A stretch of DNA of 64,000 bases from Impatiens glandulifera (taxonomy: Eukaryota > Streptophyta > Magnoliopsida > Ericales > Balsaminaceae). The notes below the pieces were generated by a model. That model ran no database searches. It was not told the DNA's origin and saw only the letters and a program-made list of their open reading frames with translations. The DNA lies in assembly GCF_907164915.1 (NCBI RefSeq), contig NC_061865.1, positions 57,308,587 through 57,372,586 of the forward strand. Reading direction: 5' to 3'. Shown piece by piece: positions 39,001 through 50,883 of this stretch. Made by a program: the position numbers and the translations under genes. Positions within the stretch are counted from its first letter, which is position 1, and every line of letters starts with the position of its first letter.

Positions 39001-39973
39001 AATCAAATTTCTCAACCTATTTTAAAATTATTTTAAATATTATGAATATTTTATATTTTAGTAATTTACATAAATAATAAAATAAATTATTTTCCCATCA
39101 AATAATTTTTGTTTAAAAAATATTCTAACCAAATTAAATAGATCCATAAGAATGTTATGTAATTAAAATTCATTGGGATCCACCATTCTTTTAAATTATG
39201 TCAACGGCTGAAAAAAGGCCTTTATTTTTGGGTGAAAGAAATCAACTTTACTTTACCTTATTTTCAAAGAAAACTAAACCCTTCTGATTTAAGATTTGGT
39301 TTCTTTTAACCAATGAGAATCAAAACTTTTTGTGTCTTTCCGTTAAATCTCTCCGTAAAATTAGGGGGAAAAATTAGAATAAACAAAGTATAATTCAAAT
39401 TTTATCACAAATTTAATCCCAAGAAGATTTAAGTTTAAAAATAAATTGTAAATTTATTCAAAAATATGGTTTTAATATCTCATTCTATTATTTTAAAAAA
39501 AATAGATAATATATCAAACTCAATTATATGAATTTTAAAAATAAATAAATTGTATGATTAAAAAGTTAATTTTTTAAACACCAACTTGTCAAACATATTG
39601 TTCAAAAAATTAACTATATTTTCGATACATCAAAATATGGTAAATGTATAAGATTTTAAAAAATATATCGAGAAACAACTAAATAATATTTATAAATTAA
39701 AAAATATATATTTATAAATAATTAAGACTTCATTTTCATTAATTATGATTTTTTTTTTTTAAAAAAAAACCTTTGTCAACTAATTAATGAATTTAGTAAA
39801 TTTATTTTCCTTTCTAAATAGATTTGAGATTCAATTATAAAAGTATCTATTCTTTTAATCTCACTTTAAAGAGATTTGATTTTAATTTAATTTAAAAAAT
39901 ATATTTTAATAAATTAAATTAAAATATAATTCAACTTTAATATTATACTATTAATAAAAAAAATTAAACTACT
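36091..39973. other. long gene-free spacer
   Basis: AT-rich, with poly-A/T runs. The part 37050-37700 is less AT-rich and may be an old transposon or gene remnant on the minus strand, but every frame is broken. No family is recognisable. Confidence 0.45.
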
Positions 39974-39983
39974 TACCCTAGTC

Positions 39984-40544
39984 TAGGGCTGGCAATTTTG
40001 GACACGACACGAAAATACGACCCGAATTGAACACTAAAAAAATCAGGTTAGAGTCATGTATTTTTTTGTTCAGGTCAAAATTAGGTCGACCTATTTAACC
40101 TGATTAATAAACATGTCAAAATTGGGTTGACCTAACATGACCCAAAATAGACCCGATAACCATAACCAGTTTACAAGTTTATTTTGTTGAGTTTTGTGTT
40201 AATCTTTCTTATTCACTCACTCTTTTTTTTTTTGTAAAATTTTTTATAAGTGAATTTTTTTATTTAACTTTATTTTTATTTTGTATTGATATCATTTTAA
40301 TTTAAAATATAGAGATGTGGATTAATTATATCGGGTTTGGTTCGAGTTGAGTTATCTAAATCGGGTTAAATGAGTCAGGTTCATGTTAAACACAAATAAC
40401 CAGGTCAGGTTCATGTTAGAGATTTTTGACCCAAATTATTAAACAAGTCAGGTTTAGAATCTTAGATTATAATCGTTGAACTCGTTAACCTGCCAATTCG
40501 AACCCACCAACCTGAAATTTACCTAAATTGTCATTTGCCACCCA
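39984..40544. mobile_element. 561-bp non-autonomous TIR element with 10-bp target duplication
   Basis: The sequence TACCCTAGTC occurs perfectly on both sides (39974-39983 and 40545-40554). The element begins TAGGGCTGGCAATTTTGG and ends CATTTGCCACCCA; the complement of the end, TGGGTGGCAAATG, is an imperfect inverted copy of the start with a one-base gap. Subterminal regions repeat GACCCGA/AGGTCAGGTTCATGTTA-type motifs. A 9-11 bp duplication fits Mutator-like elements. There is no coding capacity. It lies about 500 bp upstream of the AMY3 start codon. Confidence 0.7.
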
Positions 40545-41047
40545 TACCCTAGTCAAACATTCTAAATTTTTTATATTTTTATTTTTTCAATAATAAATTT
40601 AACATGTATATTCGAGAAAACTTTAATGAATTAAAAAAATGTGATAACGGATATTATATAATTCGTAAACCCACTTAATCAGATACAAAGCTTCTAGCGT
40701 GAGCTCGAACTATAACTTTATTGCAGCTAGACTAGAGGAGAGATTAATGAATTTTATTTTATTTTATGAGTTTTGATTGCATTTTTAGGTTGACCTAATT
40801 GGAGTTTTGTGTGTAACTTATCATAATTATAATGCTATATTTTACTTGATTTGGTTTCATTTAGGTTTATGTGGACTATACTTCATCTAATGAAAAAGTT
40901 CTCTATCTTTTTAAAAAATATTAAAATTATAATATTTATTATTTTATTTGAACTTTTTTATATATGGTTTGTAACGTATTGAAACAAATATCTATCTGCC
41001 ATATCATTCTGCAATCACTTTGTTATTCTCTTCTCTTTTCTCCTTCA

Positions 41048-44000
41048 ATGGCGACGGTTCCTCTAGAATCTCTTCACCATCATCACTCTCATCGCATAGA
41101 CTACTCAAATTCACGCCTGAATCTCAACAAAGCGAAGCGATTCTCATTCAACTGCACCACTCGCCGTCCATTTCCATCACGCGCCGGCTTCTGTAACTTC
41201 ATACCATCTCAAAGAACTTTCCTAGTTAAAGCCGTCTCAACCGATTCCGCCTTACTAAACACCGCTACTGAAACCGCTGCCGATATTGTATTTCAGGAGA
41301 CATTTCCGTTGAAACGAACTGATAAGGTTCTATCCTGCTTCAGACTTGTTTGTTTTATTTGTAGAGATCTATTCTTTAAAGTAATTTCAAATTCCTCATT
41401 GTGTTTATGGTTCTCCACTAGGTGGAGGGGAAGATATTTATTAGATTGGTAAATGGGAATGATCAAAATAATTGGAAGCTTGTTATAGGATGTAATATTC
41501 CAGGAAAGTGGATTCTTCATTGGGGTGTTAACTTTGCTGAAGATGTTGGCAGGTTTTATATAACTTTTTTTTAATGTTTTTTTAGCTTTTAATGTTGTAG
41601 TTCTATCGCATTTATATGGTTCTTTACTGCAGTGAATGGGATCAACCTCCAGTTGAGATGAGACCTCCTGGTTCTGTTCCAATTAAGGTAATTTCTTGAA
41701 TTAGAAACTCATTAATACATGTGAATTATACATTATTCTACTTTCAGGGTTATGCCATAGAGACTCCCTTGAAGGAGACATCAGATGAAGGGAGGGTGCT
41801 TCATGAAGTAACTATTGATTTCAACATTAATACAGAGATTTCATCTATAAAGTTTGTTTTGAAGGTTTGAATATTCATTTCCACGAGCTAAATCCTTTGT
41901 TACATGTTTAGACATTCTAAATAGTCATTTTTACTTATAGGATGAGGAAACTGGAACCTGGTGTCAGTACAAGGGAAGAGATTTCAAGGTGGCTTTGTTT
42001 GATTACGCCGATGAAGACAGTAACACCATAGGGGGCGAAAATGGTCTCAATGCATGGCCAGGTCGTGTTGAATTTTCCGAATTTGATATGCTAGTTTATT
42101 AGAAGAACCAATGGATTACTTTAATGTGTCTTGCACGAACACAGGTGCTTTAGGGAAAGTATCAAACATGCTTTTAGGATCAGAACAAGATCAACCCTTA
42201 GATGAGAGTGGATCAGGAAATGCCATTAAGCAGATCAGAAGGCTTGGAGGTTTCAACGAGGAGTATACTATTCTAAAAGAAGTTACTGTTCAGAACAAAG
42301 TGGATGTTTCAATGAGAAAGTGCAGAGATACAGCAAAGAATATATTGTATCTGGAAACAGATCTACCCGGAGATGTTCTTGTTCACTGGGGTATTTGCAG
42401 GAATGACAGCAAAAAGTGGGAGATCCCAGCTGATCCTTACCCATTGGACACAAAAGTGTTCAAGAAAAAGGCACTGCAGACTTTACTGAAGGTATGCAAT
42501 TTATATGCTGAATTAGTTGTTAATTTTATATGTTCTTCCCTCTTTTTTAAGTGTTTGAACCATTGTACAGAGAAGAAAGGGTAGAGATGGTTCTTCTGGA
42601 ACATTCTCTTTGGATGAAGGTTATACCGGATTTATGTTTGTACTGAAGCTAAGTGATGGGACCTGGCTGAACTGCAAGGGAAATGACTTCTACATTCCTC
42701 TTCCTAGTTCAAGTGTCAGGACACAAACCGTAAATCTATCCGAAGGTGTTGTTGAAGAATCTGTTTCATATACTGAAGGTGTTGTTGAAGAGTCTGTTTC
42801 ATATATTGAAGGTGTTGTTGAAGAGTCTGATCCATATACTGATGGGATCATTAACGAAATTAGAAGCTTAGTGACTGATATTTCTTCCGAGAAAGGTGGG
42901 ATCATGAAATCAAAAGAAGCTCAAGAAAGTATTCTTCATGAAATTGAAAAGCTTGCCGCGGAAGCCTATAAAAACTTCAGAAGTTCTACTCCAACATTTT
43001 CAGAGACTGATGTTTTAGAACCTGAGGTGCTAAAACCTCCTGTGAATATATCTTCCGGGACAGGTTCTGGATTTGAGATTCTCTTGCAAGGATTTAACTG
43101 GGAGTCCCATAAATCTGGAAAATGGTACATAGATCTCAAAGAAAAAGCATCTGAAATATCCTCTCTTGGTTTTACCGTTGTTTGGTTACCACCACCAACA
43201 GAGTCTGTGTCTCCTGAAGGCTACATGCCAAAGGATTTGTATAACCTGAACTCCAGGTATGGATTTCATTTCGGTGTGCATAGTCAATATTCAGAATCTA
43301 AAGAATCACAGATAGAGAGCACATCCAAAAGAGGCCCCATTTGGAAACGCTTATAACTTTTCTTTCTTTATCCGCAACCAAATGAGAAACAACCAATAGT
43401 TTTTTAATCTGTCTCTGACTAAGTTTGGTTTTCAAACATAATCTCATCCATCTAAGTGTTTCTAAATGGGGTTATGTTCTCCAATTATGCCTATTTTTTC
43501 CAACAAGTGAAGGTCTACTGTCACATTCTTAAAGATCAATTTGTCGAATCTTGCTTAAACTTTGTACCTTTAGCATAGACATGCATGTCAATGAAATATG
43601 GTCTGTATCTTGCTCGAAGAAATGAGTCAAATATAGAATGCACTCCTTGAAGCATGTTTTGTTGAATAGTGAAGTATTGTGCCTAGTAGGATCGCTGATT
43701 GCATCTTCTAGAAGAAGATAGGAAGTCTTAAGAAGCAATGCGGGATAACCTATATGTTTCAGATTCCTATATACCCAAGCAAGTTGATGGATATGTATAT
43801 CATCTGAATTCTTCAAATCTAATTAAGAAGAAATAATTTATATTTTGCTACCAAAATATTGTCTTGATTTTGATTTTCCCCCTCAAACACAATCTCATTG
43901 GTTTTTTCTTATAGAACTTTTGAAACATTTTGATTAAGAAGAGATTGTTGGTATTCTCCATTAATTGTTTCCTATAATTTCCACAACTTTGTTCTAACTT

Positions 44001-46133
44001 GGTCATTTTCTATTTGCTGCTATCTCCAACTCATTTTTCATGGGCAACTTTAATGTGATTATAAATACTTGTGGAAGAGTCAAGTAGATTTTTTTTCTAT
44101 TGTTTGCGTTAGTAATATTCTGATCTCTTCCATCAAGTGTTAGAAGTCTTTTTTATAAGCTTGTATTCTTGACATCTGTTACTTTATACCATAGGTATGG
44201 GAACATTGAGGAACTGAAGCTTCTAGTTACTAGGTTCCACAAGTCTGGTGTCAAAGTTCTTGGAGATGTTGTTCTAAATCATCGATGTGCACATTATAAA
44301 AATGCAAATGGAATCTGGAATTTATTTGGTGGTCGTCTGAACTGGGATGACCGAGCAATTGTGGCAGATGATCCTCATTTTCAGGTGCAACATTGCTTTT
44401 GTAATGGTTTCAAGTTCCAATGCAATTCAAGCAATTAATGGATAAAATGATTCATTCCTCATAGTACTATTTTTTTTACCTGTTGCGTGACATGGATGTT
44501 AAAAAACAATTCAAGATAATTTAATTTCTTTGCTAATTATGCAGGGGAAGGGAAATAAGAGCAGTGGAGATAACTTTCATGCTGCCCCAAATATTGATCA
44601 TTCGCAGGATTTTGTAAGGAAGGATATTAAAGAATGGTTATGCTGGTTGAGGTACTTCTCTATGACCTTTTGTTTCTTAAGTTTCTTCTAATGATTCTGA
44701 TAAGCATGTTCTTTGACTTGCGTGTATAACTAGCACTTCTGTCCTTGTTCTTTATTTTATATATAAACAATCAATATTAAAAGATTTTTAGGTATGAAGA
44801 GGAAATGGGTATTGAGTGACGTTAAAAACACAGGTGGCTGATTATTTCCGTGTGACACGTGAGTGTCCTATATCGCCATAATTATATTGTAGCCACTAAT
44901 ATTTTTAACCTACAGTACCATGTTTAAAACAAATACACCTGGGAGTCTTGAACTAAGAGGCTGATCTCGGGTTCATTTCCAACTGAAAGCACATTGATTG
45001 AAAAAACCTCGTCTCAGAAAATAAAGAAGTACTATGTTTAACAGAATATTGAGTGTATAAATTGGGTATGCAGGGAAGAAATTGGATATGATGGATGGAG
45101 GCTTGATTTTGTTAGAGGTTTTTGGGGTGGTTATGTAAAAGACTACTTGGATGCAAGTGGGCCTTATTTTGCTGTTGGTGAGTATTGGGACAGTCTCAGT
45201 TACACGTTTGGAGAAATGGATCATAATCAAGACACTCATAGGCAGAGAATTATTGACTGGATCAATGCTACTAATGGAACTGCGGGTGCATTTGATGTCA
45301 CCACAAAAGGAATTCTTCACGCTGTAAGTCATTTCATTGATAATCTCATAATTCCCGATGGCTATGTCCTTTTATTTGTAATTTCTAGTATTTCCATATT
45401 AAAATGGCAACATATTTGACATGATGCTTACAGACACTGGATAGATGTGAATATTGGCGATTATCTGATCAAAAGGGAAAGCCACCCGGAGTTGTTGGGT
45501 GGTGGCCATCTCGTGCTGTCACATTTATCGAGAATCATGATACTGGCTCTACACAGGTAGATAAAAGGCGAAGATTTTGTTATAAACTTGTTTTGACTCG
45601 TTATTTTGGTCTTCTTTTCATGTTCTTATTCTTGTCCATAAAAGGGTCATTGGAGATTCCCAGGTGGAAAGGAGATGCAAGGGTATGCTTACATCCTAAC
45701 TCATCCTGGAACACCAGCTGTTTTCTATGATCATATATTTTCCCATATGCAATCTGAGATTGCAGCCCTTATATCTCTCAGAAACCGGAATAAGATCAAC
45801 TGTCGGAGTACTGTAAGTGTTGGAAACTCTCCCTCTTTTTGTTTATCTCGTTAAAACTAAGGTAGCACAAGTGAAAATAGTCAATAAAACTTTAAGTTGA
45901 AGTAGGGTTCATGCTAATTTTCTAGATTTATGTAATAAAATTTGGAACCATATTTTTCACTATGGATATTGGATTTACAGGTTAATATAGTAAAGGCTGA
46001 AAGAGATGTATATGCTGCTCTAATTGACGACAAATTAGCAATGAAAATGGGACCAGGTCATTACGAGCCATCGGGGAAATGGTCCTTGGTTCTCGAGGGA
46101 AATGATTACAAGGTATGGGAAGAAAAATCATGA
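41048..46133 (+). CDS. AMY3: plastidial alpha-amylase AMY3
   Basis: Thirteen exons: 41048-41326, 41422-41552, 41633-41687, 41748-41864, 41941-42061, 42145-42491, 42571-43256, 44195-44384, 44545-44651, 45074-45323, 45434-45556, 45645-45812, 45981-46133. They give 908 residues (Arabidopsis AMY3: 887). AMY3 is a stromal starch-degrading endoamylase, redox-regulated in Arabidopsis. It has a Ser/Thr/Arg-rich transit peptide (about 1-60) and tandem CBM45-type starch-binding modules ([19 protein letters not shown], exon 2; [14 protein letters not shown], exon 6). The GH13 barrel has all four conserved blocks: DVVLNH (603-608), GWRLDFVR with nucleophile D689, GEYWD with acid/base E714, and FIENHD ending at D797. 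A three-unit 11-residue repeat lies in the linker. The ATG at 41048 was chosen over one 84 bp upstream because MAT starts a normal transit peptide. Confidence 0.96.
42739..42837 (+). repeat. 33-bp coding minisatellite in AMY3 exon 7 (three units)
   Basis: Three head-to-tail in-frame units of 11 codons, consensus (S/T/I)EGVVEES(V/D)(S/P)Y. The units are almost identical at DNA level. They lie in the acidic linker between the second CBM45 module and the GH13 catalytic domain. Confidence 0.9.
43335..43471. mobile_element. about 137-bp hAT-like MITE in AMY3 intron 7
   Basis: Left end CCCCATTTGGAAACGCTTA and the complement of the right end CCCCATTTAGAAACACTTA agree at 17 of 19 positions. The interior is non-coding. 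The ends share TTTGGAAAC with the candidate MITE at 30718. It lies within the 938-bp intron 7 (43257-44194), whose remainder shows no gene. Confidence 0.55.
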
Positions 46134-47299
46134 ATTTATATAAATAAGGTAAACGAAGAACATTTTACACTTGTATGAGACGCGGTATTTATACAACTTG
46201 CTAAACCGCATTGGCGAGGCAAGAAAAATGAATTTCCAAATTATATATATATTATTATTGTATTTATATACTGGAAGGATAAACAACCCACATTGGATTT
46301 TGTATATGTTTACTTGTTTATACCATTTGTTGTATTAAAATTGTAATGGTTCTAATTTATTGAATGAGAAATTACTGAGGACTTCTCAACTCTATATGAC
46401 AAGTTGGAGTCAAGAAATTATAATTTTTTATGTTATTTAATTTTAATGTTTTATATAAAATATATAATTTGTACAATAAATTAAAATTATATAAAAATAA
46501 CATAAGAAGCTTTTAATTATGTGTAAATGTTTTTATAGTGCTAGAATTAGATTTTCATTTATTATGTGTTATATTGTTTTATTTATATTCCTTATTTACT
46601 TTTAGTTCACATTTGACATAAATATTTTTCATATTAAATATTTTAATTTTAATTTTTTTTTTTTTCCCTTTTTTACTGTTTAGCTTTATTTGATATTTGA
46701 AAATTACTTTTGAACGAAACAAGACATCGAGACCTTAATAACACTTGTGAAGTTACTTTTATTTTTTCACATAACAATATGAAAACATTATAAATGTTAT
46801 CAATGAATTAACTTTATGTGAAAATTCAATTAGGATTTATAGGGTAATTGACCTAAACAAAAATTGGAGCACTTTTTTTCTTTTACACTGTAACTCTTAA
46901 ATATAATATTTTACCTTGTGTAATCAAAAAAGAAAAATATAACAAACTCTTTAAAAAAAACTCAAAGTTTACAATACCCAAACACATTCAAATTTACACG
47001 TCACAAAAACAAGAAATCTTAAGTAAATATTCATTATTTAAGGTTATTTTTATGAATTTAATTTAATTTATTAATTAAATTAAATTATAGTTTCAATTAT
47101 AATATTATTTTTTTTTGCTAAAATATTTAAATTATGTTATAACTATTATTTAAAAATATTAATTAATAAATATATAATAATAATTTGAATTTTAGAAAAT
47201 AATAATAATATTTTTAATTATACTAGTAATATTAAATTTTATAAATATATTTTTATAGTGTTTAAATAAAATGATATTAATATAATTAGATTATTTTAA

Positions 47300-47331
<32 letters not shown>

Positions 47332-48998
47332 ATATACTTTGATAATTTTAATATTATCTTTCTTTTTATCTTTTATAAATATTATTTTAAATAATTTTTA
47401 CTAAATATTTTACTATCAAAGTTAGTAAATTTAAACTTAATAAAATTTTATTTTTTTTATACTTTTTTATTCATAAATTAGTATACTCAAATCATTTATT
47501 TATATATTATTATATTTATATATTTAATTAACTTAAAATATTTATATATGTAAAATAATAATAATAAATAATTTAAATATTCGGAAAACTGTTAGATATA
47601 GATTGGATTGGGGGAAATAATCGTAGTTCTTCTCAATTGAAGATTTTTTATTATTTTTATTTTTTTTATTATTATTATTTTTTTTTATAGTTCAAGGAAA
47701 AAGATTGTTATTCTCTCTAAAAATAAAATAAAATCTTTCTAAGAATTTTCTTAATTTAAAAAAAAAAATATTATATGTGCAACTTGTTTATGGTTTTGTT
47801 TCTTATTTTTTATTTATTTAGTGAGGTTGTGATTAAGTACTTTTGTTATAAACTAATTATTTTTAAATATAATAAATAATATTATTTTTAAATAAATAAA
47901 TTATTTTATAAATAAATAATTTTTCAATACAAAATTATTTTAAAATTGAAATAGAGAATTATAACACTATAAGTCTATAACATGAATAGTTTTTTTTTTT
48001 CTGGTTTATATTTTGTTCAAAGTTAAAAAAATATGACTGAGAAATTACAGTTTAACACGACACAAACAAATTACACAGAAACAAACAAATTACACAACCA
48101 CTAAGTTTACTAAATTTGTCACAAAATCTCAATTGTCACACCATATTTTATAAAAATAAAATAAAATATTAGCTTTAAAATAAATAAAATCCAATCAGAT
48201 TTTATTCAAATATTTATTTTTATTTTTTTGGATTTTATTTAAATATTTATTTATTTATTTTGATAGATATAATTTCTTTTGATTTTTTTATATTTTGTTT
48301 TTAAAATTAATTATAACAATTAAATAAATACAAAAATAAAAATAAAACAAGAATAAATAAACTGGTCCTTAAGTCACATTAAGAAATATATAATTAGTAT
48401 TTAAATTTAATTAATTTTAAAAAACATAACAATATATTGAAAAAGAGAGCTATGGATATTGGATCGACGGGAGTTTGGTTTGGGTAATGGAGATTTATAT
48501 TTACGGTTTTAATATGATTATCATAAGGGTGAGAAAGAAAAAAAAATAAAAAAATGTATTTAATATTCTAAATTCAAATAATATTATGTTTATATCATTA
48601 ATTCTTAAAAATATAAAAAAAATCTAATAAAATAATTTTATTTAAAACATAATATTTGTAAAGGATTTGTAAAGATATATTTTAAATTCTCTTGTATATT
48701 TGTAGTTAAAAATATAATTTTTATAAAAACTTAGTTTTTACAATTTTTTAATTAATATAAAAAATATAATATTTTTATTTTCTTTACTTTTCATGAAAGT
48801 TACTAATAAAAACTAAAAAGTATAGTTATTTATATAAATATAATTTTAATAAATAAATTATTTAATACTCATAAATAATATATTAATAAAAAAATAAAAA
48901 TAAAACTTTATATAAGGAGTAGCTTGACCTGACCTGTTTTATTAATACTTCTTAACAGCGTTACTTCACCCAATAGCAGGCAAGCATTCTGAATACAA
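46134..48998. other. gene-free AT-rich spacer between AMY3 and UTR3
   Basis: Begins with the AMY3 3' UTR, followed by extremely AT-rich sequence (many poly-T and TAAA runs, TA tract near 47298-47330). No coding sequence or complete transposon is visible. Confidence 0.55.
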
Positions 48999-49017
48999 CC
49001 AATCAAGTCACTCCACG
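48999..49017 (+). promoter_or_regulatory. ER stress response element (ERSE) upstream of UTR3
   Basis: CCAAT at 48999-49003, exactly nine bases, then CCACG at 49013-49017. This is an exact match to the ERSE consensus CCAAT-N9-CCACG recognised by NF-Y plus bZIP28/bZIP60-type factors. The CCACG is part of the palindromic G-box CCACGTGG (49013-49020), and a second CCACGT lies at 49026-49031. The element is about 208 bp upstream of the ATG. Arabidopsis UTR1 and UTR3 are known to be induced in the unfolded protein response. Confidence 0.75.
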
Positions 49018-49224
49018 TGGAAAATCCACGTAGCATTCATAGTATCGTCTTCTCTTCCATATCGGCAGTTGTAAACCTAACGAAAATCCGTTCATTGAAC
49101 GCGCTCTCTTTCTCTCTCCTCCCCTGTAACTCCTCCGAATCCCTAATTCCGTCGATCTCTCTCGTCTCAAAAAGTTATCTCCGGCGACTCAAGATTACTT
49201 GATTCCGGCCGATCAGTGACCAGA

Positions 49225-50774
49225 ATGGAGCACCACAGCTCAGGACTTCGCCGCATTCTGGTTCTCGCTTTTTGCGTCGCCGGAATCTGGTCGGCGTATA
49301 TTTACCAAGGCGTCCTTCAAGAGACAGTGTAAGTTCTTACATTCTCTACTGAGAAATTTCTAGATGTTTTCTCAACTTGTAGTCAAAACTGAGTTTAAGA
49401 TCATCGTCATCTTTCAGGTCTACAAAGAGATATGGTCCAAACAAGCAGAGGTTTGAACATCTAGCTTTTCTTAATCTGGCGCAAAGTGTAGTTTGCTTAA
49501 TTTGGTCATTTATTAGTAAGTCTCTGATTTCTTTTCAATCGAACCTACAGAAACTTGTTTTGAATTACTCAAACAATCGGTGTGTGTATTGAATTTTGAA
49601 ACAGTGATAAGGCTATGGTCAGGCGGAAGTGGTGGTGGTGCACCTTGGTGGACTTATTGGAGTGCTGGAATTACAAACACTATCGGTCCTGCTATGGGAA
49701 TTGAAGCATTGAAATACATCAGTTATCCTGCTCAGGTATGTCATAACTTAACTAGTTCAATCCTACAATGAATGTTGTTGAATATCATCTGTTTGATGAA
49801 AGTCTTATTTCCAGGTTCTTGCAAAATCTTCTAAAATGATTCCAGGTTTGAATTTTAGATGTTTCAGATTTGGTTTTGATAAATTATATAAACCTTGATT
49901 GCTGTTCTTTAAATGTTTAGATTCTTCATTTTTGCAGTAATGTTCATGGGTACTTTAGTGTATGGTATTAGATATACCTTTCCAGAGTATTTGTGTACTC
50001 TATTAGTTGCAGGTGGAGTTTCTTCATTTGCTCTTCTTAAGGTGAGAGTTATATCCATTTTCTGCTTAATTCCGTTCTAGGGTTTTGAAGAACTAAGAAT
50101 TATGTTGTTTTGGTGCAGACGAGTTCTAAAACTATAAACAAGTTAGCTCGCCCGAATGCACCTATAGGATATGGACTCTGTTTCTTTAATCTCGCGTTTG
50201 ATGGATTTACAAACGCCACTCAGGATTCAATTTCAGCAAGGTAAAACATTGAAGTGAAACAAGATTGAATCATTTAGACCTAAGTTCCTCAATTATCCAA
50301 TATGTCACATGAAGTTTAATATGTAACTAATAATTGAAATGTATTCTCATGTTTAGGTACCCAAACACAACAGCTTGGGACATAATGCTAGGAATGAATC
50401 TATGGGGAAGTATTTTCAACTCCATTTTTATGTTCGGTTGGCCAGGAGCAGGCGGTTATGGTGCAATCGAGTTCTGTAGGCAGAATCCCGAAGCAGCTTG
50501 GGACATTCTCTTATACTGTATTTGCGGTTCGATCGGACAGAATTTCATTTTCCTAACAATCAGCAGATTCGGTTCACTCGCAAACACAACCATTACCACG
50601 ACCCGAAAATTCGTCAGCATCGTCGTATCTTCTCTACTGAGTGGTAACCCTTTATCGAATCAACAATGGGGAAGCGTAGCGATGGTGTTCTCCGGCTTGT
50701 CATACCAAATATATCTCAAGTGGAAGAAACTTCAGAGATTACCAAAGAAGAAGAAGACAACAAAGGCGAATTAA
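49225..50774 (+). CDS. UTR3: UDP-galactose/UDP-glucose transporter, UTR3 type
   Basis: Seven exons: 49225-49328, 49418-49515, 49605-49735, 49815-49845, 49938-50041, 50119-50240 and 50357-50774. Exon 4 is only 31 bp. Together they encode 335 residues, the length of Arabidopsis UTR3 (At1g14360). The family imports UDP-sugars into the ER lumen, supporting the UDP-glucose-dependent folding quality-control cycle and glycosylation. It is a multi-spanning drug/metabolite-superfamily carrier. Landmarks are AGIWSAYIYQG (TM1), APWWTYWSAGITNTIGPAMG, KYISYPAQVLAKSSKMIPV, FDGFTNATQDSISARYP, and FLTISRFGSLANTTITTTRK. The lysine-rich tail KKKKTTKAN includes dilysine-type ER retrieval character. Its stop lies 109 bp from the convergent bPH_2 gene. 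Confidence 0.95.
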
Positions 50775-50883
50775 ACTTGGATTATTTTTTTTTTTTTTGT
50801 ATTGATGAAACATTTTCTCATAATTATATATTGTTACAATGCAGAATCATATAATTTATAGATAGATAAATACATTTTCAAAT

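Noticed and set aside
47585..47645. Possible fourth LINE 3' fragment (GGAAATAATCGTAGTTCTTCTC)
   Set aside because: Only about 25 bases resemble copy C; too short in AT-rich DNA to count.
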